Shown: piece after piece, positions 55,702 to 64,000 of the stretch
Numbering within the stretch: position 1 is the first letter of the stretch
Layout: each line of letters starts with the position of its first letter
From: Ilyonectria destructans
Lineage: Eukaryota; Ascomycota; Sordariomycetes; Hypocreales; Nectriaceae
Direction of reading: 5' to 3'
DNA length: 64,000 nt
Assembly: GCA_020740775.1 (NCBI GenBank)
Contig: JAHEWK010000023.1
Span: 372,001 to 436,000 of the forward strand
Translations under genes and position numbers: made by a program
Notes under the pieces: model-generated
Databases searched by the model: none
What the model was told of the DNA's origin: nothing
What the model saw: the letters and a program-made list of their open reading frames with translations, nothing else

Positions 55702-56594
55702 GTCACCACTGCCCAACCAGACCAACAATAAGTGGACCCGGCGCAGCCGAGTCCGACTAGCGCGACGCCTTCCCTAAAGGGGCAATGCCTCCCCGAGGGC
55801 CTGAGCCCACAACTTTTAAGAGTACGCTTCGGCGTCCCGTGCGAAAACTTAGGCACCCCGTGTGTCTAACCACAATAGGAATGGTCTTATCTTATCAATT
55901 GACCGCCTACTCAATAGAGATATTGCGGAAAATAACAAGTACCAGCACTCTTATAGAGACCTACCTTATTCAGGCTACTGCAGCCAGAGGCTTCTGCTAC
56001 TTAGAAGGTTGCTATACTAGAAGGTCGCTGTGCTAAATAGTCTCAATTGCTGCGCTGGAAGGTCCTGATTGCTGCGCTGGAAGGTTCCAGTTGCTGTACT
56101 AGAAGGTCCCGGTCGCTGTGCTAGAAGGTCGCTGCCTGTAGCTGAATTACAGTGCGCGCGTAGGTAGGTAAGATACTTACGACATGGCAGAATGCCAGAA
56201 TAGGAAAGGACAAAGATACATCTAGACTGGTGATATTTACGGCTTAAATGCTGTACCTGTCGTCGTATGGCGTTTTTAGCGCTGCGTTAGTCCTTATCTA
56301 GTTAGTTACACGGGGAGCCTAAGTTTCTACACGGGACGCCGAAGCGTACTCAACTTTTAAATCTGTATGGGAATAATGTTTCGTCACCGTGACTCGTATT
56401 ATTGAGAACGTGCCACGCCGCGATCCTCTGAACGACGCCGCGATCCAACATCCTGCCAATCTTCATGCAGGCTGCCCTGCTTCTCGAGACAGAATATTGA
56501 TAGTAAGCATTTTTTTTCATTAACGTGAATCTATGAAAAATAAATCTATATAAAAACGTTTTCAATAAGCCTTAACGCTTCTTAGTATAGATTC
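55702..56594. other. Intergenic with decayed repeat DNA
   Basis: No gene seen. Contains the minisatellite at 56000-56135. Confidence 0.45.
56000..56135. repeat. Degenerate 25-28-bp minisatellite
   Basis: About five imperfect copies of a unit containing GCTG(T/C)(G/A)CTGGAAGGTCC / CTAGAAGGTC. Confidence 0.65.
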
Positions 56595-56761
56595 TCAAAG
56601 GTATGGCTTTTTCTCTGTGTGTGAGATAAAGACGCCTGCATAACCACCGTCAACAGTAGCCTTATTCACGAGAGCCAAGACCGACTCGACGCTGACGTCT
56701 AGCTTGGCAGGTCCTTGGAAGGTGGGTGAATAGTCCTTGAACTTTTGAAACATAGCCATAG
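56595..56761 (-). pseudogene. Short-chain dehydrogenase, 3' end of the split last exon
   Basis: The minus strand reads MFQKFKDYSPTFQGPAKLD and SVESVLALVNKATVDGGYAG to VFISHTEKKPYL and TGA, the typical SDR C-terminal cap. It continues in frame from 62996 once the 6.2-kb insertion and one CATAG (CTATG on this strand) copy are removed. On its own it has no promoter. Confidence 0.85.
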
Positions 56762-56955
56762 TGATACGAAAAGAGGCGATGGCCAAGGGCCAGAGGCCCT
56801 AGGGGGCACGAAGGGCCAGAGAGCTGCAATAGCAGGTGATGGATTGTATTGTTGTATGAAGAAGAATGATGAAGAAGCAAAGTCAAAAGGGCCCTGCAGG
56901 CCCTTTTGAGGCATTGCTCACGTGACTGATGATCCTCACGTGATTTCACGTATCA
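56762..56955 (-). repeat. LTR (left) of the nested non-autonomous element
   Basis: 194 bp, identical by eye to 62802-62995. Contains two CACGTGA motifs near the outer end on the minus strand. Confidence 0.92.
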
Positions 56956-56964
56956 TATGCCGCA

Positions 56965-57109
56965 TTACCTCAGTTCCTCAGGCCCTCTGTACCGGTGGCG
57001 GCTATGCGCGCTTACCAAAGCGCGCTAACCCGAACGGGTAACACCTACACAGAGGGCCTGAGCCCAATTTCCACATTTTTGGTGGCGTTGTCGTTCGCGG
57101 CTTTGTAAT
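56965..57109. repeat. Left TIR with branched-hairpin potential
   Basis: Within the TIR, CTCAGGCCCTCTGT (56977-56990) pairs perfectly with ACAGAGGGCCTGAG (57049-57062). Inside this outer stem two small stems can form: GCGCGCT / AGCGCGC (57006-57012, 57019-57025) and ACCCG / CGGGT (57028-57032, 57035-57039). The right TIR (62025-62169) is the exact inverse copy, with its hairpin at 62072-62157. Confidence 0.9.
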
Positions 57110-57205
57110 CATGCCATTCGTTCTTGCTCAACAGAAAATTTGCATGCGTTTGCAGTCAATTGTCAATTTGCGCCACCATTAATACATCTACATACCACTC
57201 TGGAT

Positions 57206-59714
57206 ATGACATCCGAAGCTTCGTCCACTACGGCCACACCTGAAGGCAGCACGTCTGGCTCTTCGCTGCTGCCACCCGTCAACAACAACCGCAGACGATC
57301 ACCCCGCTCAGATGCTGAGAAGCTCGATATTGTATGCAATTTTATGCGAAACGAGCTCCGTTGGGGTGTTGCCGACCTTGTCACGGCATTAGCTTCCTCT
57401 GAAGGTTCTAATAATACTCGTCGAAAGGCTGCATTCGTAGCAGCGGCCTACAAGGACTCTGAGGTCCTGAGGTCCTACTTTCGCGATGCGGATCAACTGT
57501 GGGGTGACGGCAGGCAGTCTATCATCGAGACATTGGATCTGGGCGACAATGAGCTACGGAGAGAGGTGGAAAAACTAGGAACTATAGCACCATTTAACAA
57601 GTTCGATCCAACTTCCAAGAATGGAGACTTCGACGCGCTCGACATGGACCAAACCCTAAATACGATACACAATGAGGCACCTCTGTTACTACAGCTTATC
57701 AGAGGCATCATGGCTCCTGAATCCCGGCGGAAGTATCAGCGCCAAAAAGAACCAGCTGCTCGAATTGTCGCCATCATATCAATCCTCTGCTTCTCGCAGC
57801 GCCAAAACACCTGTACCGGCTTTCAGACGACCCTAGGCCTCTACCTCCATTCTCAAGGTGTGAAGCGCCAACAGCTGGAGCTCCTTGGTCAACTCGGACT
57901 TGTCGTCAGTTACAACACCGTCATCCGAGCCATCAAAGAACAATCAACTCGGGCTGCGGCACGAGTAGAAAGAATGGGGCAGAGTGACGAGTCCGTGACG
58001 TCGTACGATAATTTCGAGGTAATGGAAGGCGTCAAGGAGCAGCGGGTTGATCATCAAGGTACCTTCCATTCGGTGACGACGGGCCAGGTCATTCAAGGCA
58101 TTGAAATACCGTCTGGTGGACTGCGACAAGATATGCTTGATTCTCGGGCGGAAATATGCGCCAGTGACGTCTTCCTGGCCCCCGGGAATCGGGATGACGA
58201 TATTAATCGTCAGGTATGTATTGATCCTTCATGCCCATGGCTTGGTGTTGAACCGTCTTCAGTAGATATCACGATACTTTTCCTACGAAGCTATCAACAC
58301 GATCTTCTCGAACGCCATCCCGGACGCTGCAAGGAAGCAACGTCCAGCAATGCCCGTTGTCGATGTTCTCGAACCTGTCAAGACTGTCCATTGCTCCCTT
58401 GGTCCTATTCCTCATGACGAGAGCAGTAATGCTGGTAATATCCTGATTCTTGAGAATATCTTTCAACATCAATATCACCTACCCGATTCCGCCTTTGAGC
58501 AGCGTTTATTCCTCATCTACGGTGACCAGAAGACCACGCAGCGGATTCGTTCGATTAAGCAACGCAGGGAAGAAGCTCAGCGGCCTTGCGACAGGCTACA
58601 ATGGGCGCTACCAGTACCGGCGCTCTTCCACCTCCGTATGAACTACCTCTACATGATATCCAGACTCCACTTTGGCGGTCCTGGCAGCGATCAATCCACG
58701 TTATATGACGCCATGAACTTCTGGACAAGGAAAAGGATCAGCAAATCCAGCGCTGATTTCTACGCCCTAGAGCAGCTGATCATCCATAGCTTCCAGGCTA
58801 GAGTGTGCGCTTTGCTCTGGAATATGCTTGCTCAGTCTGGGCAGGGGATAGGCCTCGAGTTCGAAGACATCGCTCGAATGCTGGCTATTCACGATGCTGG
58901 AACCTTCTCACAACTCTTGGATAGGATCGTCGATTCTTACGGCAAATATGCCCGCTCGACTGATGACGAGGAGCTTCGGAACCACATTCTGTTCTTGCAG
59001 CACACTCAGACCTACCTGCTCCTGAAGTACTCAATCAAGCATGCGGATCTCGGCCTCTTGCGCCGAGCCATTGACCGCTGCTGCGTGTATTTCCATGGCT
59101 CAGGGCAATCGAGATATGCGTTTGAGATGCTGTACCTTCAGCGTCTCACGTCAACGCGTGCTGCCACCCCGGAATTACAACGCGCGATACTTGCAAACGG
59201 ACTTGTAAATCGTCAGGGCAAGGCGGATAGCTGGTATGAGACAGACAGGCTCGTGGAATTCCACAATGGCACTCTCAGGAAGCTACTCAACGCCAAACGT
59301 GGATCTTCTCTTACGCTGGATTATCTCTTCGAGCACTGTGCTCTAAATACCGACTTCTTTGCCACTCTTGCCAAGCAGACAGAATCCTTTTACGGCATTC
59401 ATCGGAGTAGCAAACATCCAGAGAAATCAGCGGAACGTGATATTAGGGTGATGGCTCAACGCTTATCGCACAGCAGGTCAATCGCTCTGCACAGTGGACG
59501 GACGGTTAAGCATAAAGCTACCGATGTGTTGGCAGCAGGGGCAATGTGCATTGCCGGCAAAGCGATAGCCAAGTTCAACAGAATGGCATGCAGCGTCGAC
59601 TATGATTACTTGGAAGGAGATGAAGATGAACTAGACGATGGACAGGAAGACGAAGATGAAATCGACGAGGAACTTGGCCATTTTTTTGCAGTTGATCATG
59701 CCGACGAGGAGTAG
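57206..59714 (+). CDS. DUF6589-type protein, putative transposase
   Basis: Exons 57206-58213 and 58266-59714 join in phase across a 52-bp intron (GTATGT...CAGTAG), giving 818 residues. The Ser/Thr/Pro-rich N-terminus is followed by helical DNA-binding-like sequence (RSDAEKLDIVCNFMRNELRW). Then comes a block usual in such proteins (RKYQRQKEPAARIVAIISIL, HSQGVKRQQLELLGQLGL, VVSYNTVIRAIKE). Exon 2 has the DUF6589-like core: LFLIYGDQKTTQRIRSIKQR, then PALFHLRMNYLYMISRLHFG and FWTRKRISKSS. The C-terminus is acidic. The GDQ Asp and later acidic and His residues could be an RNase-H-like active site, which is inference. The first in-frame ATG after the TIR was taken as start. It is the most likely transposase because nothing else in the element could cut DNA. 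Confidence 0.8.
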
Positions 59715-59735
59715 AAGGGACTGATGTCTCCTGAT

Positions 59736-61696
59736 TTATCTATCGAGTTTGAGCTTTCGGAGCGTTGCTTGAAGGCATGCGTCCTGTATCACCTCGAGGA
59801 CCTCCTTGCCGTACGAAGCCAGATCACCCCATTCCCCGTTGACTGCGTGTGCTAATGAACTAATAGAAGTAACCGTTGCACCCGTTCTTGATATCATGTT
59901 TACAGCTTTATCTGGAAGGATAAGCTCAGCTGGTGCAGCTGTGATAAAAGTCGGAAACAAGGTGCATGCTGCCTTTGCATCTCGCCACTCGACCAAAGCC
60001 AACTTCACCGCTTCGGTGATGTGCTTTTGAGATTGAACAATCCTGACAGGCCGCCCAGCCTTGCTGGAAGGTATCTTGACGTCGTCCCCTGCGCATTTGC
60101 TACAGCAGGAAACTGCCTCTGTCGGACGAGTGCATAATGCGCGGTTTTCGCCGAAGAACCTGAGTATGCCTCGCCGGATGCAAGTTGAACGATTGATTAA
60201 TTCCCATATGCCTCGTGGTAAAGCGGATCGCTTCTCGCGCTCCGTCATCCCCTTTTTGAAGGATCGAAGCGGCAAGTGTTCCATACTCTCCCCAAAACAC
60301 CAGGCAGGAACTAACCAGACGAACTTACCGCAGATTGCCTTACCCCGTGCAGCTCGGCCGGCCCGCTGCAATAAAGCCCCCATGCTGGGTGGGACCCCCC
60401 ACTGAACGACGAGTCGGATATCTGGATTATCAATACCCATTCCCATGGCATCTGTGGCGACGATGATGCGATGCATTGAGCTATCCAAGACGCTCTCTGT
60501 GTCAGGCTTTTCGAGCTCTGTGGATATACGCCTCTTATCAGGTTCTGCAAGCTGTGAATGATATGCCTGGACGGTATTGATGGCTGCCGTCTTTGAACAA
60601 CCTGCCCGAATGAGTAGCGTTCTCAGTGCCCCGACCGCCTTCATGATCCGCGTTATCGAGTCAAGATAGACTATGGTCTTCGGAATTGTCTTGCAACAGG
60701 CACGACTGTCAGATCCTGCTCCCATCCGTTGATGTCGAGTTCTTGTGAAGAGTGCTTGAGCAGCAGCTGTACCGCCGCTTTTGAATGCCTCTCTTGCCAT
60801 ACTCTCCCTTCTCTCCTTAACAGCCTTCTCGATTGCCGCCTGCACCGGTTTAACAAGGAACTCTAGATCGCGGAAACCGTCCATCCGATACTGAATTGCC
60901 TGAATTTCGAATGTTATGTTGGGTCTGTCAATGGAGGTTCGTTGAATGCGAACGGAAGGGTCGAATCCGCTGAGATCTCGAACCTCAGCCAGCGTAACTG
61001 GATCAAGCGTTGCAGAACATCCCAGCCAAGGCACAGACCTGCTAATCAGATCTCGCAGCAAAGCCAATCCGCTGTATGAACTCCTCCAACGCAGACCCCA
61101 CTCGCTGACCACGTGTAATTCGTCGATGGCCACCAATACGAGATGATCTTGAAAGGCCTGGTCGTATAGGACCTCCGTCTTGAACCTCTCTGACAATGCA
61201 ATTTCTGGACTCAAAAGCACTGGGCCCCTCTGTTCAGCCGTGATGTTCGGTTGGCAACTGTCAACATGGAATTCCTACCGTGCGTGTATTTGCCGATTCG
61301 GATCTCATTAAGCAACGCGGCTTTATTTGACTGGCCGTTTAATACGCAAGGCCTGCAGTTGGGTATTCGAGCAATGGACTTGGCCTGCGGTGAAGATCAG
61401 TTATTTCATTGTTTTCCCATAATTGTCTGTGTGTCTCGCCACCGACTGACCTGGCCCTCTTCAAGCAGATTCAAGGGCATAATCATGAGACAAATGCCGC
61501 CTCGTAATGCCGGAATCGCTTGGAATACGGCACTCTTGCCCCATCCGGTAGGTGCAATCAGGATTAGGTCCTGCTGGTCGACAGCGAGTCTTCGTATTGC
61601 TTCTACCTGGCCGTCCCGGGGAGGGAAGTTGAGGAGGGTTGCCAATGTCGAGGGCAATGACTCAGGATCAGGGCAACACAATGGGGTATGTAGCAT
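59736..61696 (-). CDS. RecQ-like superfamily 2 DNA helicase
   Basis: Three exons on the minus strand (61696-61451, 61384-61279, 61219-59736) with 66- and 59-bp GT-AG introns give about 611 residues. Motifs in order: RDGQVEAIRRL (Q-motif-like), LIAPTGWGKSAVF (Walker A), GKYTHVLLSPEIALS (Ib), LVAIDELHVVSEWG (DExH box, here DELH), WLGCSATLDP (III), then lobe 2 with IIVATDAMGMGIDNPDIR (V) and QWGVPPSMGALLQRAGRAARG (VI). A Cys cluster (CTRPTEAVSCCSKC) follows, like the RecQ zinc site. It is shorter than cellular RecQ and has no HRDC-like end. Encoded inside the transposon and convergent with the putative transposase, so it probably helps excision, strand unwinding or replication of the element. 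Confidence 0.88.
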
Positions 61697-62024
61697 CACG
61701 ATCAGTAGCGGAGGCTTCTATGTATCCCCAACTGTAATTTTCAAGAATAATTGAGGGCATCTTTTGCTGTTGTCATGTAACGGGCTGGGCCGTTGATATG
61801 TATTCGGCTAATGTCGATACCCTCGACGCCACTAAATGAAGGCAAAGCTCTTCGCAACCCCTGAGCTCGAGTATGTAGCTAGGTGCCAGCTCCACGCGAG
61901 CAACTTGTTGGTTTCCAAGCACGCTTCCGGCTGAATAAGCCCCGTGCCCCTTACATGTCAGGCGTACGAGTAATCAGTCGATGAAACAGATATTGAAGAT
62001 GGTGAATGGTAGTGCGTTTCGCAA

Positions 62025-62169
62025 ATTACAAAGCCGCGAACGACAACGCCACCAAAAATGTGGAAATTGGGCTCAGGCCCTCTGTGTAGGTGTTACCCGT
62101 TCGGGTTAGCGCGCTTTGGTAAGCGCGCATAGCCGCCACCGGTACAGAGGGCCTGAGGAACTGAGGTAA
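62025..62169. repeat. Right TIR of the DUF6589/helicase transposon
   Basis: Exact inverted copy of 56965-57109, ending CTGAGGTAA against the ATGCCGCA duplication. Confidence 0.93.
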
Positions 62170-62442
62170 ATGCCGCACACAAAAAGAGACTCTACTGTCC
62201 TCAGTAGGCAAGACAAGGATAGAGCCTAGATCCATTTCCTTCCAAAGTTCCTTGCCAAATCCATCCGCGAGAAATATGCCTCTCATACCGTAAGACGATC
62301 TTGTCTGCATTGGTCGGTCGGCCGGTCGGTCGGCTGCTTGGTGTTGCTATTCAGGCCCAGCGAAGGGGACAGCTTTGAGGGGGATCGCCGGTATCCAAAG
62401 GAGTTGAACCAACGGGATCCAAAGAGTGCCGCGAGGGCTGTG

Positions 62443-62775
62443 GTGCCGCGAGGGCTGGGTGCTCAAGAGAGAGCCGGTGTTCGAGAGAGAGCCGGTGCTT
62501 AAGAGAGCTGGTGCTCGGGAGAGCTGGTGCTGAGACGGGCTGGTGCTCAGAAGAGAGCTGGTGCTGAGACGGGCTGGTGCTCGGGAGAGCTGGTGCTGAC
62601 GGGCCGGTGTCAGGAGCGCAACTAAGGCGAGTCGGCTAAGATAGGCGATGCTTGAAGAAGCTGGTGCACAGAGGCTGGTGCCATCAAAGCTGGTATCGCA
62701 AAGCCATGGGCGACTGAAGCGGGTGCTGTCGAAGCTGGTGCTGTCAAAGCTGGTGCTGTCAAAGCTGGTGACCAA
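62443..62775. repeat. Tandem repeat inside the non-autonomous LTR element
   Basis: Degenerate units built on GAGCTGGTGCTGAGACGGGCTGGTGCTC (62443-62600), then 15-bp units GCTGGTGCTGTCAAA (about 62720-62772). All sit between the end of the nested transposon and the right LTR. Confidence 0.8.
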
Positions 62776-62801
62776 GATGCAGCAGTATAATTGCTACCAT
62801 T

Positions 62802-62995
62802 TGATACGAAAAGAGGCGATGGCCAAGGGCCAGAGGCCCTAGGGGGCACGAAGGGCCAGAGAGCTGCAATAGCAGGTGATGGATTGTATTGTTGTATGAA
62901 GAAGAATGATGAAGAAGCAAAGTCAAAAGGGCCCTGCAGGCCCTTTTGAGGCATTGCTCACGTGACTGATGATCCTCACGTGATTTCACGTATCA
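62802..62995 (-). repeat. LTR (right) of the nested non-autonomous element
   Basis: 194 bp, identical by eye to 56762-56955. Followed by the CATAG target copy. Confidence 0.92.
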
Positions 62996-63880
62996 CATAG
63001 CCAACTTTCCTTCCTCCTCGGTTTCTATCTAAACGTCAGCAAAAAGCACACCATTTTAGTTGTTCAGACGACTACATACCGATCTGCAGACTGCCGGTGT
63101 CTACCGCACCAGGGCAAATTGCCATGACAAGGACGCCCTTCTCACGGTAGACGGCACTGAACTTGGCAACGGCCATATTCAGAGCTGCCTTACTCATTGA
63201 ATAAGCCACGGCTTGATATATATCGGCCTTGAGTGTCATCTCAGTGTCCGAGATACCGGTGGAGATGGCAATCACTTTCTTTGCGCGACCCTTCAAAATC
63301 AGGGGCATGAAAATACTGAATAGGTGGACGGGGCCGATGGTGTTGACTCGGAAGTGTTCAATCAAATCTTCTTCCAGTGCCTTTGGATCCTGGATCCTGT
63401 GGAAGAATTAGTCTCAAATAACTATACCAGGGACGTTTATCCTCCCACCGAGAACCTACAGAGTATCAAGGCCGACCAAGGCAGTCTTAGCTTGAAGCGC
63501 GGCACAGGCGATGATATAATCAAGGGTGCCGTTTGTTTTCTCCGAAACAACTTGGGCTGCTTTCTAGAAAACCTTTGAGTCAGTTTCCACCTCAGTATGA
63601 CGGACCACTCGCTCGCTTACCTTCAATGCATCCGGGTCCGTAGTGTCGGCCTGAATAATGTAGATATTGCTCCGTTCGATTTCAGCGGCAACCTTGGCCT
63701 CGACGGCGGCTTTGTTGCGGACGAGCCCGAAGACGGAGTTGGCTGGGTTTTCAGAGAGCTGGCGGAGAAGCTCGAACTACATGACGGATTCTTTGTATTA
63801 GTGATGAGTCTTGTCCATGAAGCAGGATGAGAGCGTACGCCAATGCCACGAGAGACTCCCGAAATCACGTAGGAGGACAT
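62996..63880 (-). pseudogene. Short-chain dehydrogenase/reductase gene, 5' exons (split by insertion)
   Basis: Minus-strand exons are 63880-63839, 63776-63621, 63563-63460, 63396-63080 and 63024-62996; the last continues at 56756-56595. All introns are GT-AG and phases agree, for about 269 residues in the uninterrupted state. The start has MSSYVISGVSRGIG, where SRGIG is the glycine-rich NAD(P) site. N-A-G is replaced by CAA in DYIIACAAL. ISTGIS and Y-S-M-S-K (YxxxK active-site pair) follow, then ICPGAVDTG. Coding sequence is undamaged apart from the 6.2-kb insertion in the last exon, so function was probably lost recently. SDRs oxidise or reduce small molecules; substrate unknown. Confidence 0.88.
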
Positions 63881-64000
63881 TGTAACTGAAATTTTATCGT
63901 GTATAAAAGTGAGATTGATTGACTGTAGGATGATTCTAAGACGTCGTTCTAAGTGTTGACGAACCTGAAAGAGGAGCAATCGTGCGTGTACTTATATAGA
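63881..64000. other. Upstream flank of the dehydrogenase gene
   Basis: Likely 5' leader and promoter of the split SDR gene; no other gene. Confidence 0.4.

Larger units (their letters stand above)
56965..62169. mobile_element. 5.2-kb DNA transposon encoding a DUF6589-type transposase and a RecQ-like helicase
   Basis: 5205 bp. Perfect 145-bp TIRs (56965-57109 and 62025-62169) begin TTACCTCAGTTCCTCAGG. A perfect 8-bp target duplication, ATGCCGCA, lies at 56957-56964 and 62170-62177 inside the internal region of the LTR element. It carries two intact, spliced, convergent genes whose stops are 22 bp apart. Undamaged TIRs, duplication and genes make it a very young, probably autonomous insertion. 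Helicase-bearing Academ (AcademH) is the closest group I can name; KDZ/Zisupton elements also make 8-bp duplications. Placement needs a search. Confidence 0.93.
56762..62995 (-). mobile_element. Non-autonomous LTR retroelement (TRIM/LARD type), itself interrupted
   Basis: Identical 194-bp LTRs (TGATACG...CGTATCA) at 56762-56955 and 62802-62995, with a 5-bp duplication CATAG at 56757-56761 and 62996-63000. Without the nested DNA transposon the element is only about 1.03 kb and has no gag or pol. On the minus strand, 2 nt after the LTR, TGGTAGCA resembles a primer binding site for initiator tRNA-Met, so the element probably reads on the minus strand. The internal part holds a tandem repeat. A short frame at 62310-62180 (DGFGKELWKEMDLGSI) may be a trace of copia integrase. 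Each LTR has a strong hairpin CAAAAGGGCC-CTGCA-GGCCCTTTTG. Confidence 0.87.

Noticed and set aside
62347..62775. 142-codon minus-strand frame with SFDST/LSRAPA repeats
   Set aside because: Product of the tandem repeat in the LTR element body; might be a vestigial gag start but nothing supports it.
56762..62995. The DUF6589 and helicase genes as cargo of the LTR element
   Set aside because: They lie within their own TIRs with their own 8-bp duplication of LTR-element sequence, so they came in later as a separate transposon.

Overview
The window reads as nuclear DNA of a filamentous ascomycete (Pezizomycotina). Introns are short (about 47-90 bp, GT-AG), and the gene families are typical of that group: an NsdD-like GATA factor, an ATF/CREB bZIP, PTH11/rhodopsin-like membrane proteins, laccase, and Fot1/pogo, hAT and chromodomain Ty3 elements. 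Species cannot be named from the sequence. The region is accessory in character: a few intact host genes lie between transposable elements and decayed genes. Many premature stops look like Trp or Gln codons changed by C-to-T/G-to-A, as repeat-induced point mutation (RIP) would do.

Layout. 1-2472: 3' part of a FAD monooxygenase fused to an acetoacetate-decarboxylase-like domain. 3135-5000: glutathione S-transferase relic, minisatellite, 5' stub of a second FAD monooxygenase. 5981-11351: chromodomain Ty3 retrotransposon with a self-priming PBS. 14469-15398: rhodopsin-domain pseudogene. 15533-17393: pogo/Fot1 element with long TIRs. 18552-19142: TA-flanked MITE with an AT-rich core. 21597-22867: GATA factor. 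24388-24930: FAD oxidase relic. 27170-28495: M14 carboxypeptidase with two stops. 31305-32291: bZIP factor. 35.2-38.0 kb: hAT element with one frameshift. 38028-40725: intact hAT element with a perfect 8-bp target duplication, inserted in a laccase gene whose 3' part runs to 41484. 42952-44007: element with perfect 117-bp TIRs and a very AT-rich core. 44595-47369: spliced 905-aa protein of unknown function. 48535-50007: TAF7. 52048-53050: double-chromodomain protein. 53.3-54.4 kb: two pogo tails. 55369-55699: second MITE.

The most interesting structure is at 56.6-63.9 kb, where three layers are nested. A short-chain dehydrogenase gene (minus strand) is split in its last exon by a non-autonomous LTR element (56762-62995; identical 194-bp LTRs; CATAG target duplication). 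That element is itself split by a 5205-bp DNA transposon (56965-62169) with perfect 145-bp TIRs and an 8-bp ATGCCGCA duplication. The inner element carries two intact, spliced, convergent genes: a DUF6589-type putative transposase and a RecQ-like SF2 helicase. Each TIR folds on paper into a branched hairpin. The outer stem also survives, with a compensatory base-pair change, in a diverged solo end at 51757-51867. The closest known group I can name is helicase-bearing Academ (AcademH); whether this is a member or something new needs a search.
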